Of a stretch of 64,000 nucleotides of DNA, positions 33,877-43,893 are shown piece after piece. This DNA comes from Agriterribacter humi (GTDB taxonomy: Bacteria; Bacteroidota; Bacteroidia; Chitinophagales; Chitinophagaceae). Within the stretch, counting starts at the first letter, position 1. Each line of letters starts with the position of its first letter. Location: contig NZ_VOHQ01000004.1 in assembly GCF_009192765.1 (NCBI RefSeq), positions 124,001 to 188,000 of the forward strand. Reading direction: 5' to 3'. A program made the translations under genes and the position numbers. The notes beneath the pieces were generated by a model. It had not been told where the DNA came from. It searched no databases and saw only the letters and a program-made list of their open reading frames with translations.

Positions 33877-34076
33877 TGCTAAGAATTTTTTTAAATGTTG
33901 AACAGAATAAAACTTCAGGTAGCCATTACTGTAATGCAAAACGTTGATATAAATATAAGCTAAATGAAGCGGAGGGTTTATACAAACGTATTTCGGATTA
34001 CCCTGTCGGTATGTGCAGCGTCAGACCGGGTAAGTATATTCCTTTTATGCAGGTATAAGGCCAAAGAACATCTAAT

Positions 34077-34122
34077 CATTTTGCAGTCTGACCCTCCTTC
34101 GTTGTATACCGACTGCAAAATG
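34077..34122. repeat. 11-bp inverted repeat in a 250-base intergenic stretch
   Basis: CATTTTGCAGT (34077-34087) and ACTGCAAAATG (34112-34122) pair perfectly around a 24-base loop, just downstream of the SdpI-like stop. No T-run follows on either strand; it may be a weak terminator or a protein-binding site. The remainder of 33877-34127 holds nothing recognisable. Confidence 0.35.
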
Positions 34123-34127
34123 GCCGG

Positions 34128-34487
34128 TCATTCTGTTTTCCTGTTCCCATCTTTGTCAAACGACTTTCTTAAATGCCGTTCCGTAAGCGGAATGGGCAAC
34201 AGGGTAAATAAAAAAGTAAGTATTGTTCCGGTAATTATACCTGTTTGGTTTAAGAATGAAACAAAAAAAGAAAGGAGACCAATTATTAGAAGAGCAAGTC
34301 CGCAAAACAACATCAATTTTGAAGAATAGCGGTTGGCTTCCTCCCAGGTTTGCTGGTTGCGCATTGAAGCTTTTGTTCTGTAACCGTAAGAAGAATTGAT
34401 TTTTTTAGGCGTATAGAAGAGCGTTATTATGCTCATAACAACAAGCGTACAGCCGGTAACGAATGTTATGATAGTAAATGGAGACAT
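34128..34487 (-). CDS. SdpI family membrane protein
   Basis: A 119-residue protein with three membrane segments and the SdpI signature between the first two: NSSYGYRTKASMRNQQTWEE followed by ANRYSSKLMLFCGLALLI. SdpI of Bacillus gives immunity to the toxin SdpC; most Bacteroidota members have no such toxin nearby and none is seen here. It lies 23 bases downstream of the OPT transporter gene and may share its transcript. Confidence 0.83.
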   Translation of the reverse strand: MSPFTIITFVTGCTLVVMSIITLFYTPKKINSSYGYRTKASMRNQQTWEEANRYSSKLMLFCGLALLIIGLLSFFVSFLNQTGIITGTILTFLFTLLPIPLTERHLRKSFDKDGNRKTE

Positions 34488-34510
34488 ATATCGAACTGCT
34501 TAACAGGAAT

Positions 34511-36556
34511 CTATTTCTTTTTTGCTACTTTATACAATAAGCCGCCCAGCGCTGCAAAAAATATTACCCCTAATATTTCATAGCCCAATGCGCCACCCAG
34601 TACATTGGTTATGCCATGTTCAAAGCTCAGCTTTTTTAATCCGCTCAAAATAATATCGTTGGCCGATAAGAAGGCAACGATAACACCGGCTATAGCGCCG
34701 CCTGCCACCAATCCCGTTGCAAACAAATTGCCTTTGCCCAGGTCTTCTTCACCGGGTTGTAACACTTCGCCTTTCTTTTTAGCCTGCCAGTCAACAATAC
34801 CACGTATAGCGCCGCCTATAAAAATGGGTAAGGTGGTTGACAAAGGAAGGTACAAACCAATGGCGAACGACAATGCTTTAATGCCGCAGAGTTCTACCAC
34901 CACAGCTATAAACACACCCACCAGCACATACTGCCAGTCGAGGTTAAACGATAAAACACCTTTTATTAGTGTAGCCATTAATGTGGCCTGCGGAGCGGCA
35001 TATGTGCTTTGGCCAATGGCATGATGGATGCCCTGCGCTACCATTTCGGGCGTGGGAGTATCCAGCACTTTTATGGTTATCCCTATTGCCAGCGAAGAGA
35101 CGATGACACCGATAAACAAGGCCAACTGCTGGTAACGTGGAGTAGCACCGATTATATAGCCGGTTTTAAGATCCTGAGAGGTAGCTCCGGCATTGGCCGC
35201 GGCTATACATATCATTCCACCTACAACCAGTACCATGGGCTCGTAGGATTTGCCCGTCCACCCCACGGCTATAAAAATTAAACAGGTACCCAGAATAGTA
35301 GCTATCGTCATGCCCGAAATAGGATTATTGGAAGAACCGATCAAACCAACAATACGGGAAGAAACGGTTACGAATAAAGCGCCAAACACTACAATGAGTA
35401 TGCCCACCAGCAAACGGCTTATGAAATTTTCACCGGGTATGAACGGTAAAACAGATACGATCAATACCAGTCCCAAACTTCCAAAGCCCACCAGTTTTAA
35501 GCTCAGGTCCTTTTCTGTACGGGCTTCTTCAGTGATCATGTTGCCGGTATTTTTATTTTTTAAAGATCCCAGGCTGCTTTTAAATGAAGAGACGATAGTG
35601 GGTAAGGTTTTCAGCAGTGTTATAAAGCCGCCTGCTGCAACAGCGCCTGCGCCTATCTGCCGGATATACGCCCAATAAATAGCATCTGAAAGATCTGCAA
35701 AGGTGTGCGTGTCGGGGTTCCAGCCACCTTTCCCTCCTTCTGTATTCACGCCGGCGAGTACACCCAGTTTTACCAATTGGGCGGCAAAGGCATCAGCAGG
35801 TACCAATGTTGCCAGCAAAGGAATAAGTACAAAAGAAGCCAGTACGCTGCCCGCCACCAGCACACCCCCGATTTTAGGGCCTATGATATAACCTACTCCC
35901 AGGTATTCAGGTGTTATTTCACCGCTGATCTTGGCTGAAGGGAGAAACTTATTGACCTGCTTCGTCATAAACGCGGGTGTTTCGGCAATTACATGAACAA
36001 TTCTTTGTAAAAAAGCGTACAGCAGTGCAAACCCCAAACCAATAAAAGCCGTTTTGGCAAAATCCCCGCCCTTTTCTCCCGCTTTCAGCACAGCAGCGCA
36101 GGCGGTTCCTTCGGGGTAAGGAAGCGTACTATGTTCCTTTACAATTAAAGGACGCCGCAATGGTATCATCATTAATGTGCCCAGTATACCACCCAGTATG
36201 GCAAGGGTCAGTATGGTAACATAATTGAAATAATCTTCATTGGCTTTATCACTTAAAAATAAAAAGCCGGGTAGCGTAAATACAACCCCTGCGGCAATGC
36301 TTTCACCTGCGGACCCCGTGGTTTGAATAATATTATTTTCGAGTATAGTGGTCTTTAAAAAAATACGGCTGAGGGTTATGGCCATCACTGCAATGGGAAT
36401 TGAAGCGGAAACGGTTAGCCCGGCTTTAAGCGCAAGATACACTGTAGCCGCGCCGAAAATAATACCAAAAGCCGAACCGGTTAGCACTGCCTTAATTGTA
36501 AACTCGGCCATTTTGGTTTCGGGCGCTATAAAGGGTTGGAATTTTTTTTCAGACAT
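34511..36556 (-). CDS. OPT family oligopeptide transporter
   Basis: A 681-residue transporter with about 15-16 membrane segments: FIAPETKMAEFTIKAVLTGS at the start, TTGSAGESIAAGVVFTLPG, HSTLPYPEGTACAAVLKAGE and LYLPLSTTLPIFIGGAIRG are typical of the bacterial OPT/YSL branch. Substrates of that branch include oligopeptides and metal chelates. Start 36556 (MSEKKFQPF) is chosen; the frame runs to 36622, and an ATG at 36574 is also possible. Inner membrane. Confidence 0.9.
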   Translation of the reverse strand: MSEKKFQPFIAPETKMAEFTIKAVLTGSAFGIIFGAATVYLALKAGLTVSASIPIAVMAITLSRIFLKTTILENNIIQTTGSAGESIAAGVVFTLPGFLFLSDKANEDYFNYVTILTLAILGGILGTLMMIPLRRPLIVKEHSTLPYPEGTACAAVLKAGEKGGDFAKTAFIGLGFALLYAFLQRIVHVIAETPAFMTKQVNKFLPSAKISGEITPEYLGVGYIIGPKIGGVLVAGSVLASFVLIPLLATLVPADAFAAQLVKLGVLAGVNTEGGKGGWNPDTHTFADLSDAIYWAYIRQIGAGAVAAGGFITLLKTLPTIVSSFKSSLGSLKNKNTGNMITEEARTEKDLSLKLVGFGSLGLVLIVSVLPFIPGENFISRLLVGILIVVFGALFVTVSSRIVGLIGSSNNPISGMTIATILGTCLIFIAVGWTGKSYEPMVLVVGGMICIAAANAGATSQDLKTGYIIGATPRYQQLALFIGVIVSSLAIGITIKVLDTPTPEMVAQGIHHAIGQSTYAAPQATLMATLIKGVLSFNLDWQYVLVGVFIAVVVELCGIKALSFAIGLYLPLSTTLPIFIGGAIRGIVDWQAKKKGEVLQPGEEDLGKGNLFATGLVAGGAIAGVIVAFLSANDIILSGLKKLSFEHGITNVLGGALGYEILGVIFFAALGGLLYKVAKKK

Positions 36557-36694
36557 CGTTCTGGAATTTTGCATAAGAAAGATAAAGAAAAAGATGGGTT
36601 TGACATCGGCTATACCCCGCATAAAACCATTAGCATTTCGTATAGGCCCGGTGGATATAAACTAACCTAAAATATAATTACAGCAATAGCTGAT

Positions 36695-37405
36695 CTATTC
36701 TTCAACGAGGCTAAAGTATCGCATGGCTTCCAGTATGCCACCTGCGCCTTCTTCCTTTGCATGATAGATAGCATGCCAGCCGGCGGTTGCCTCTAACAAA
36801 CCGGGCTCGGCATTGCCAACCACTACTCCCTTATAACCCGTGGCAAATAAAGAAAGATCATTGAAAGTATCGCCTGCAACCAAAATCTCTTCCATAGGGA
36901 AATGGCATTGCTTTGCCAGCATTTGTAAGGTATATCCTTTATTAATATCCTTTGGCAGCACATCGGCGAATTTTCCGGCAGAGAGCACCAGGTCGCAATT
37001 CAGTTGTTCCACTTTATACTTCAGATCATCAACATCGGTATGCTCATTAAAAAAATACGAACAACGTCTTTGTTGCGGCACATTCTGCGGCACCAGTCCT
37101 TTTACACTGGTTAATAATCCGGATACCATTTCTTCGCCAGGCCATCTTTCTTCAATCAAAGAATGTATCGGTTCAATGGGCTGAAGCGTATTGCCATTAA
37201 GAATAGTGGCGCCTACATCACAAATAATGAATTCAGGCTTTGGCATGAACGGCTCATTAAAAAGGGGGAGGATAGTAGCCAACCCTCTTCCGCTTACAAA
37301 AACAAGCTGAATGCCTTTACCATTGTTTATAATGCGGTACAACTGCTCCTTCTGTACAGGTGTTCCCCCTAAAAAAGTGCCATCAAGGTCAGTAGCCAGT
37401 AACAT
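36695..37405 (-). CDS. HAD-IIB family phosphatase
   Basis: A 236-residue haloacid-dehalogenase hydrolase. Motif 1 MLLATDLDGTFLGG (Asp nucleophile and general acid), motif 2 LVFVSGRG, Lys in PKDINKGYTL (motif 3), motif 4 ILVAGDTFNDLSLF. The IIB cap with the Cof/sucrose-phosphatase layout lies between motifs 2 and 3. A sugar-phosphate substrate is likely; the exact one is unknown. Confidence 0.87.
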   Translation of the reverse strand: MLLATDLDGTFLGGTPVQKEQLYRIINNGKGIQLVFVSGRGLATILPLFNEPFMPKPEFIICDVGATILNGNTLQPIEPIHSLIEERWPGEEMVSGLLTSVKGLVPQNVPQQRRCSYFFNEHTDVDDLKYKVEQLNCDLVLSAGKFADVLPKDINKGYTLQMLAKQCHFPMEEILVAGDTFNDLSLFATGYKGVVVGNAEPGLLEATAGWHAIYHAKEEGAGGILEAMRYFSLVEE

Positions 37406-37619
37406 TTTCTTTCTCTTTTTGTTATAATTAGTAGAGGCAAATATCCTTTGTAAAACGATATATGCAGTTTCTTTTTGAAAATGGTTATGCCCAAGTGATA
37501 AGCAGGATAACTCTGTTTTAACAGCTTTTAGTATACTTATATACCAAAAATCATCCTGAACCGTTTTTATTAATAAAAAATAAAACGGGAAACCAACGCC
37601 AACGCTTAACTATAATGCT

Positions 37620-37781
37620 ATGAAAAAAATGATCATTTATGCAGCATGCAGCCTTTTGTTTGTGTCGTATATATGTGGCTGTTCACCAAAATACGGATGC
37701 CCGGCCAATGGCAAAAGTGTTGGTGCTGAAAGAATTTTGAGCGGCGAAAAAGCACCCAAAGCGAAGTCCTTTAAAAATTAG
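37620..37781 (+). CDS. tiny lipoprotein, 53 residues
   Basis: ATG at 37620 and TAG at 37779. MKKMIIYAACSLLFVSYICG leads to GCSPKYGCPANGKSVGAERI, with the lipid-modified Cys at residue 21, so the mature peptide is only 33 residues and ends KSFKN. The KYGCPANGKSVGAER core looks conserved in Chitinophagaceae-like genomes from memory. Upstream 37406-37619 is AT-rich with no recognised promoter. Function unknown. Confidence 0.6.
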   Translation: MKKMIIYAACSLLFVSYICGCSPKYGCPANGKSVGAERILSGEKAPKAKSFKN

Positions 37782-37805
37782 TTTCACCACTTAAAAAATA
37801 AAGTT

Positions 37806-38111
37806 ATGAACCTAACCCTACGTAACGATTATGGCTGTACTGAAGCTGTAATTGATGAAAACTGCGGCTTCGACAAATTTTATGGAGTTGCCGGTTTACT
37901 TGCAGAAAAGCTACAGGTACATTTTACCAACAAAATTGATGACCTTGATACATCCTATTGGGACTTCAATTTCAATGGACACAAGCTTACTCTGCACTAT
38001 AATATATATGACGGCGTATCCATTTTGCCCGTGCGGCTTAAAAATGCTGTAGCAAAAGACAATGAAGCGATAAAAGAGCTGGCCAGGGTTTTGGAAGATC
38101 ATTTGAAATAA
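37806..38111 (+). CDS. conserved small protein, 101 residues
   Basis: MNLTLRNDYGCTEAVIDENC, then DLDTSYWDFNFNGHKLTLHY and a C-terminal amphipathic helix KDNEAIKELARVLEDHLK. A compact alpha/beta protein without signal or catalytic motif; similar proteins occur in Bacteroidota and gamma-proteobacteria, but I do not recognise a named family with confidence. It follows the tiny lipoprotein after 24 bases. Confidence 0.6.
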   Translation: MNLTLRNDYGCTEAVIDENCGFDKFYGVAGLLAEKLQVHFTNKIDDLDTSYWDFNFNGHKLTLHYNIYDGVSILPVRLKNAVAKDNEAIKELARVLEDHLK

Positions 38112-38186
38112 TGACAGGCACAAAGGTAACAGAGGGATACCTGTAAATTATAAAGTGCCATGTTAATCACGAGATGGCAGACATGA

Positions 38187-38215
38187 AAGGTGAAATGCTC
38201 ACATCTCACCTTCAT
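38187..38215 (+). terminator. weak hairpin downstream of the 37806 gene
   Basis: AAGGTGA and TCACCTT pair around a 12-base loop and are followed by cattttg, a short T-run. Confidence 0.4.
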
Positions 38216-38284
38216 TTTGCAATAAACATCATAAACCACAAAACCCGCAAAGAAGCCTCTGCGGAATTGCGTAAGTTTTGTACA

Positions 38285-38962
38285 TCAGGAACCCAGAAAA
38301 AACTTTACCCCAACTGTCCATAACGTGGAACTGCCCAACCCTATACCTGCATTAAAACCACTTGATTTGGTTTTTGTTTCTGAAGTTTGATTACCGGAAG
38401 TCGTCTTGCTGTTGCCATAGCCCACCTGGAATAAATCATTTAAGCCGGTCTCTATATGCATTTTAGGCGTTATAGCATAAGATACGCCCGGATAAAGGTT
38501 AAGCCGAATATCAAACCCATTATTGTCGCTCTTCATAACCGGACCAGGATTGCCTGTATTGCTGGTTTTACCTTTTGTAACATTTGCTCCTAACCTGCTT
38601 TGCAGAAAAAGATAAAATCCCGAATTGCCTAGATTTTTATATCCTCTTATGAACGCGCCGATACCATAAGAATTATTATCTGTTTTATAAACAGCATTGG
38701 CAGGGGATTCTTGCTTATTGAAAGAATTTCCATAGGTAACGTCGCCTCCAACAATAAAGTTTTGCTTTATAGCTTTGGCAAATAACGGCGCTACATTGAA
38801 GCTGCGATTGGTGTTGATTGAACCTCCGCCTGGACCGGGATCGTACTTTTGAGTATTAAAACCGATATTACCACCCCATACCGTAGTCCCTTTTTGTATT
38901 TGACCATTCACGGCAGATATCATTATGAAAGCAATCAGGAAGAGGAATGTAAATCTTCTCAT
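38285..38962 (-). CDS. outer membrane beta-barrel protein
   Basis: A 225-residue protein; start 38962 (MRRFTFLFLIAFIMISAVNG) gives a signal peptide cleaved near NGQ. The mature part alternates hydrophobic and polar residues (TTVWGGNIGFNTQKYD, FIVGGDVTYGNSFNKQ, KMHIETGLNDLFQVGYGNS) and ends in TLWTVGVKFFLGS, with a near-terminal aromatic pattern as in 8-10 strand barrels. Specific function unknown. Confidence 0.75.
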   Translation of the reverse strand: MRRFTFLFLIAFIMISAVNGQIQKGTTVWGGNIGFNTQKYDPGPGGGSINTNRSFNVAPLFAKAIKQNFIVGGDVTYGNSFNKQESPANAVYKTDNNSYGIGAFIRGYKNLGNSGFYLFLQSRLGANVTKGKTSNTGNPGPVMKSDNNGFDIRLNLYPGVSYAITPKMHIETGLNDLFQVGYGNSKTTSGNQTSETKTKSSGFNAGIGLGSSTLWTVGVKFFLGS

Positions 38963-39220
38963 GAATTTTAATTTTAAAAACGAAAGAATGAGCAAATATT
39001 GATACTGCAGATCAAATAAAATTTTAGCAGCAGTTGCTTTAACGAAAATTTACACTAACAAAATACAAATGTTTTAAAATGAAGCAGCGTTTATAAAAGG
39101 GCGTTGCCTATTACATTTCTTTTTTGCTGCCGTGCTACGGCTTTTACCAAAATGCCAGTTCCCGGAGTTTCAATCAAAACCATAGCACAATTTCTATCAT
39201 CGTCTTTAGAGCTGTTTTTG

Positions 39221-40051
39221 CTACTGATTAAGTTTTACTTCAAAAATCCTGGGCCACATCTTCCCTGTTACAAATAGGGTTTTTGAACCAGGATTATATG
39301 CAATGCCGTTCATTTCCAACGTTCGCGGATATTCATCCTTAGCCATTTTAACCAGCGGCCACAGATCCATTTTTCCTGCAATTACGCCGGTTTCCGGATT
39401 GATTTTTACAATATAGTTGGTACGATATACATTGGCAAACAGCCAGCCATCTATATATTCCAGCTCGTTTAATTGATCAACCGGATTTCCATTTTCGGTA
39501 ACGGGTAAATTTTTTAAGGGCTTATATGTTTTGGGGTCCATATAAGTAATATTGCTGGTACCATCACTCATAATCAGGTATTGCCCATCAGTGGTTAATC
39601 CCCAACCCTCTTCATTAAAAAAACTAAATCCCCCGATTTTTTTCATGGAGTGAAGATCATAAACAAACCCCTTCCTGTTTTTGTAAGTAAGTTGAAAAAG
39701 CCTGTCGTGTAGTATGGTTATGCCTTCTCCAAAAAAAATACTTCTATCCAGTTCATGCCTGTTCTCTACTTTTCCGTTAGCAGTATTTATTATGCCCCAA
39801 TAACTTTTTGTTTGTGGCAATTCACCGGGCGACCCGGTGCTTTCATATAGCTTTCCATTATACCAGCATAAGCCTTCGGTAAAAGCAAGAGTGTCGTGAG
39901 GCATACTATTTACAACACTATAGGGGATAAGTTGTGTTTTGTTTTCGGGAATACCATCGCTAGTATCAGCTTTTTTATCTTCATCTACACAGGATATTAT
40001 ATACATTATACATAACGCAACAAAGACCGTATATCTTTTTTGAACAGGCAT
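39221..40051 (-). CDS. glutaminyl-peptide cyclotransferase lipoprotein
   Basis: A 276-residue glutamine cyclotransferase of the plant/bacterial beta-propeller type: YSVVNSMPHDTLAFTEGLCW, GEGITILHDRLFQLTYKNR, EEGWGLTTDGQYLIMSDGTS and ELEYIDGWLFANVYRTNYIV are characteristic. Start 40051 gives the lipoprotein signal MPVQKRYTVFVALCIMYIIS ending at Cys21; an ATG three codons upstream is also possible. It converts N-terminal Gln of exported peptides to pyroglutamate. It follows rsgA by 19 bases at the end of the haem operon direction. Confidence 0.87.
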   Translation of the reverse strand: MPVQKRYTVFVALCIMYIISCVDEDKKADTSDGIPENKTQLIPYSVVNSMPHDTLAFTEGLCWYNGKLYESTGSPGELPQTKSYWGIINTANGKVENRHELDRSIFFGEGITILHDRLFQLTYKNRKGFVYDLHSMKKIGGFSFFNEEGWGLTTDGQYLIMSDGTSNITYMDPKTYKPLKNLPVTENGNPVDQLNELEYIDGWLFANVYRTNYIVKINPETGVIAGKMDLWPLVKMAKDEYPRTLEMNGIAYNPGSKTLFVTGKMWPRIFEVKLNQ

Positions 40052-40070
40052 GATGATCATTTTACAATAG

Positions 40071-41000
40071 CTATTTGTATTCTTTGCCGTTGATGGAATC
40101 AAAAATTTTACAATAGCTTATATATCTGTCTATATGAATGGTTTCATTTTCAACAGCAGCTTTAACTGCACAGCCAGGCTCATTAATGTGCAAGCAATTA
40201 TTAAACTGGCAATCGGATATTATATTTCGCATTTCAGGAAAATAATGCGAAAGTTCCTGTTTTGAAATATCCACCAGCCCAAATTCGCGTATCCCCGGCG
40301 TATCAATTATCCTTCCACCAAAGGGCAGATCATACATTTCCGCAAAAGTAGTGGTATGCAGGCCCTTACCGCTCCAGCCACTTACTTCCTGCGTTTTAAG
40401 GGCAAAGGAGGGGATAAGGGTATTAATGAATGAAGATTTTCCCACGCCGGAATGCCCGCTGACCAAAGAAGTTTTATGCTGTAAAATTTGTTGTATATCT
40501 TTTATGCCTTCGTTTTTTTCCACACTCATCAAAATCACAGTATACCCTATTGCTTCATACATTTCCTTTCTTTCTTCAAACTGAACCGTTTCTTTTTCCC
40601 TGTGCAGATCGGATTTATTAAATACAAGTACTGCAGGTATATGATATGCTTCGGCAGCAACCAGAAACCTGTCCATAAACCCCTGCGATGTACGCGGTTC
40701 CCTGAGTGTGCAAACCAGTAAAGTTTGATCAAGATTGGCCGCAATAATGTGATGCTGGTATTTATGGGAGGGAGATTGCCGGTTAATATAATTGCGGCGC
40801 TCGTATATACGGGTAATGATGGCACTCTGGTCTTCTCCTTCTTCTATTTCAATATCTATTTCATCACCTACCGTTATCGGGTTGGTAGAGGTAATGCCAT
40901 CCAGCTTAAACTTACCTTTTATCCTGGCATTATACAATGACCCGTCGCGGGTTTTAACCACATACCAGCTTCCTGTAGATTTATATACCAATGCTTTCAT
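40071..41000 (-). CDS. rsgA: ribosome small subunit-dependent GTPase A
   Basis: A 309-residue circularly permuted GTPase. N-terminal OB fold (AIITRIYERRNYINRQS), G4 VFNKSDL, G1 VSGHSGVGKSSFIN, G3 IIDTPGIREF, and the C-terminal zinc knuckle CQFNNCLHINEPGC. It helps late maturation of the 30S subunit. 14 bases downstream of hemH on the same strand, so possibly read from the haem operon. Confidence 0.95.
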   Translation of the reverse strand: MKALVYKSTGSWYVVKTRDGSLYNARIKGKFKLDGITSTNPITVGDEIDIEIEEGEDQSAIITRIYERRNYINRQSPSHKYQHHIIAANLDQTLLVCTLREPRTSQGFMDRFLVAAEAYHIPAVLVFNKSDLHREKETVQFEERKEMYEAIGYTVILMSVEKNEGIKDIQQILQHKTSLVSGHSGVGKSSFINTLIPSFALKTQEVSGWSGKGLHTTTFAEMYDLPFGGRIIDTPGIREFGLVDISKQELSHYFPEMRNIISDCQFNNCLHINEPGCAVKAAVENETIHIDRYISYCKIFDSINGKEYK

Positions 41001-41014
41001 GAAATGAAATTGCT

Positions 41015-42067
41015 TTAAAAGATCATGCTGCGTTCACCATCCGCATATTCTTTCATCCATAAAGCGATGGTATCCACCCAGGCAGTACTGGTATTCATAC
41101 AGGGAATAAAAGTAAAGGATTCGCCTCCTGCATGCAAAAAGGTTTCTTTTCCTTCCACTGCTATTTCTTCAAGGGTTTCTAAGCAATCACTTACAAAGGC
41201 AGGGCAAAGTACCAGTAATTTCTTTTTACCTTCTTTTGGAAGTTCTGCCAAACGTATATCGGTAAAAGGTTCCAGCCATCCCTTTCCTAACCTTGATTGA
41301 AATGAAATGCTGTATTTGTTTTCGGGAATGTTTAATTTTTCGGTTATAAGCCGGGTTGTTGTAAAACATTGATGCCTGTAGCAAAAAGCATGGGCAGGAG
41401 AAGCTGTTTGGCAACAGTCGGGCGTTTGTAAACAATGATTGCCTGTGATATCGGATTTGCGTATATGCCTGCCCGGTACGCCGTGGTAGCTGAATAATAT
41501 ATGATCATAATCCTGCTGCAGATAGGGTCCAATACTTTCCGCTAATGCCTGTATATAATTTGATTCATTGTAAAAGGGCCGGATGAAAGAAAGCGAAAAA
41601 GGATATTTCCCTTTTTTGTGCACTGCTTTGGCGTGTTCTACAGCCGTTTCATAAGACGACATGGCATAGTGCGGGTACAAGGGTATAGCGATCACTTCTT
41701 CCAGCCCGGGCAATCGCTTTAATAAATTATCATATGCAGCGGCAACAGATGGATTTCCATACCGCATGGCTATTTCTACGGGCTCTTGCAGCTTTGCCTG
41801 TACCGCCTTCTGCAATTGTTGCGTTATTACAATAAGAGGAGAACCTTCTTTGGTCCATACAGAACGGTAGGCTGCTGCAGACTTTGCCGCCCGAAACGGC
41901 ACAATAATGCCCCCAACCAACAGCAAACGCGCCAGGTAGCTATAATCAATTACTCTCCCATCCATCAAAAATTCCATGAGGTAACGGTGTACGTCTTTTA
42001 CTTCTGTTGAGTCGGGTGAACCCAGGTTCATCAATATTATTCCGCGCCTGGCTGATGTATTTGTCAT
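41015..42067 (-). CDS. hemH: ferrochelatase
   Basis: A 350-residue ferrochelatase starting MTNTSARRGIILMNLGSPDS. Conserved AMRYGNPSVAAAYDNL and the active-site His in ILFSYHGVPGRHI; the Glu of the metal site is in LVLCPAFVSDCLETLEEI. A cysteine-rich insert HCLQTPDCCQ follows the active-site region. It inserts iron into protoporphyrin IX, the last step of the haem pathway encoded upstream. The frame is open to 42106, but only 42067 gives an ATG and the family start. Confidence 0.95.
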   Translation of the reverse strand: MTNTSARRGIILMNLGSPDSTEVKDVHRYLMEFLMDGRVIDYSYLARLLLVGGIIVPFRAAKSAAAYRSVWTKEGSPLIVITQQLQKAVQAKLQEPVEIAMRYGNPSVAAAYDNLLKRLPGLEEVIAIPLYPHYAMSSYETAVEHAKAVHKKGKYPFSLSFIRPFYNESNYIQALAESIGPYLQQDYDHILFSYHGVPGRHIRKSDITGNHCLQTPDCCQTASPAHAFCYRHQCFTTTRLITEKLNIPENKYSISFQSRLGKGWLEPFTDIRLAELPKEGKKKLLVLCPAFVSDCLETLEEIAVEGKETFLHAGGESFTFIPCMNTSTAWVDTIALWMKEYADGERSMIF

Positions 42068-42097
42068 GTTTGATATGCTTACTTGGTTAAAATGGTA

Positions 42098-42120
42098 AAA
42101 GGTCACTCAGGGTGACCTTT
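42098..42120 (-). terminator. hairpin between hemL and hemH
   Basis: AAAGGTCAC and GTGACCTTT form a perfect 9-bp stem with a 5-base loop in the 67-base gap between hemL and hemH. The T-run after it on the minus strand is short (ttttacc), so it may be a partial terminator or RNA-processing stem that lowers hemH expression. Confidence 0.5.
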
Positions 42121-42134
42121 ACTGATATGATGGA

Positions 42135-43409
42135 TCAAAAACGGGACGCCGCGTCAATGGTACGGTCCAGGTCTTGATAGGTAATGGCATTACTTATAAA
42201 CCATGTTTCAAAAGCAGAGGGAGGCAAATATACGCCGGAATTCAACATATGATGAAAAAACTTATTAAACATTTCAATATTGGATTCCGCAGCCGAGTTA
42301 AAATCTACAATTTCCTGATCACTGAAATGCACGCTAATCATACTTCCCATGCGATTGATACGGAAAGGATGCGCTTTTGCTTTCAACACTTCTGTTAAAC
42401 CTTTTTGGAGGTAAGCGCCTTTGGCTTCCAACTCCTCATATACTACAGGGTTGATATTTAATTCATTAAGCAGGGTATAACCCGCTATCATCGCCAGTGG
42501 GTTACCACTCAGCGTACCGGCCTGGTACACGCTCCCAAGTGGTGCTATATGCTGCATGATCTCCTTTCGGCCTGCAAAAGCACCAACCGGCATTCCCGCG
42601 CCAATTATTTTTCCAAAGGTGATAATATCGGCATTGACTTTTAATTTTTCCTGTGCACCTCCTCTTGCCAGACGAAATCCTGTCATCACTTCATCAAAGA
42701 TCAGCAGTACGTTTTCCCTGTCGCAAATTTTACGAAGCGCTTCCAGATATCCTTCCTCCGGCAAAATGCAACCCATATTACCTGCTACAGGCTCAATAAT
42801 AATAGCGGCAATTTCATTTTTGTTTTCTGCCACTAATTTTTCTACGGCACTTATATTATTGTATGCACAGGTAAGCGTATCATTGGCAACGCCTGCCGTT
42901 ACGCCCGGTACCTTTTGAATATTAAACGTGGCTACCCCACTACCGGCCTTTACCAAAAAGCAGTCTGCGTGGCCATGATAACAGCCTTCAAACTTTATAA
43001 ATTTATTCTTTTGTGTATATCCACGCGCCAGTCTTACAGCACTCATGCAGGCTTCGGTACCGCTGTTCACCATGCGGATCAGATCAACGTTCGGCGCCAT
43101 CTTTTTTATCAGTTCCGCTATTTCAATTTCCAGTTCAGTTGGGGCGCCAAAAGAAGTAGATGCCACGGCTTTATCCTGGATAGCTTTTATAACAGGCTCG
43201 TGTGCATGACCTAAGATCATCGGTCCCCAGGAATTGATAAAATCAATATATTCATTGCCGTCAACATCGTACAAATAAGCGCCTTTGGCCTTTTCGATAA
43301 ATACCGGAGTGCCACCAACACTTCTGAATGCCCGTACCGGAGAGTTTACACCGCCGGGGATGGAATGTTGGGCACGTTCAAATAAGGCTTTACTGGATTG
43401 ATGGATCAT
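42135..43409 (-). CDS. hemL: glutamate-1-semialdehyde 2,1-aminomutase
   Basis: A 424-residue PLP enzyme of aminotransferase class [23 protein letters not shown] at the start, [24 protein letters not shown]-like [12 protein letters not shown], and the PLP Lys in [16 protein letters not shown]. It makes 5-aminolevulinate from glutamate-1-semialdehyde, the second step after HemA. Its gene follows the disrupted four-helix-bundle gene inserted between it and hemB. Confidence 0.97.
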   Translation of the reverse strand: MIHQSSKALFERAQHSIPGGVNSPVRAFRSVGGTPVFIEKAKGAYLYDVDGNEYIDFINSWGPMILGHAHEPVIKAIQDKAVASTSFGAPTELEIEIAELIKKMAPNVDLIRMVNSGTEACMSAVRLARGYTQKNKFIKFEGCYHGHADCFLVKAGSGVATFNIQKVPGVTAGVANDTLTCAYNNISAVEKLVAENKNEIAAIIIEPVAGNMGCILPEEGYLEALRKICDRENVLLIFDEVMTGFRLARGGAQEKLKVNADIITFGKIIGAGMPVGAFAGRKEIMQHIAPLGSVYQAGTLSGNPLAMIAGYTLLNELNINPVVYEELEAKGAYLQKGLTEVLKAKAHPFRINRMGSMISVHFSDQEIVDFNSAAESNIEMFNKFFHHMLNSGVYLPPSAFETWFISNAITYQDLDRTIDAASRF

Positions 43410-43410
43410 G

Positions 43411-43452
43411 GTGAATAAGTGAATGGTGAATAGTTAATAGTGAATTGCAATG
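43411..43452. repeat. gtgaatagtgaat-word repeat, left arm
   Basis: Tandem variants of gtgaatggtgaatagt. The reverse complement of the same word string appears at 43894-43930, so the two flank the pseudogene between hemL and hemB as inverted repeats. Confidence 0.55.
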
Positions 43453-43458
43453 TCTATA

Positions 43459-43823
43459 TTAATGCTTTGAACAAGATAATATTAAACCTGTCAATAATTT
43501 AAAGGTGCCGACTATCTTTTCTTCTAAATCTTTCATATCAACGTTATTCAAATAGTTTAAATCACTGGCTATATCTAATGCCGCATCCACTTCTACATTG
43601 AACCTCTTGAAATTTCATAATATCTTTTTCTCTCCACTTCAGATTTTCTAGAGGCCCCTTCTGCAATATTGAGGTGTACTGACAATGCAGCTCTTCTTAT
43701 TTGAGAAATCATTCCGAATTTTTCCTCTACCGGTAATGCTTTTGTAAGCTTGTAACATGCTAATGTAAATGCTCTTGAATAAGTATATACTTCTAACTTT
43801 TGGTGATTGAGTTTGAGAAACAT
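43459..43823 (-). pseudogene. four-helix-bundle protein (23S rRNA intervening-sequence protein family), frameshifted
   Basis: From 43823 the frame reads HQKLEVYTYSRAFTLACYKL, then RRAALSVHLNIAEGASRKSE and KRYYEISRGS, the four-helix-bundle family of about 115-120 residues. It stops early at 43593; one base to the side the frame continues VEVDAALDIASDLNYLN, then VGTFKLLTGLILSC to a stop at 43459. The total of 365 bases, one short of a multiple of 3, shows a single-base loss. The gene is flanked by inverted short repeats and interrupts the haem operon. A sequencing error could mimic this. Confidence 0.8.
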
Positions 43824-43893
43824 AGGCAGTATTTTTTAGATGAAGAAATATCTGCAAAATAATTGTTTTACACTTACGCCTCATCCCGGATGT

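Noticed and set aside
33964-34329. 121-residue plus-strand frame
   Set aside because: It overlaps the SdpI-like gene antisense, has no family features and no promoter.
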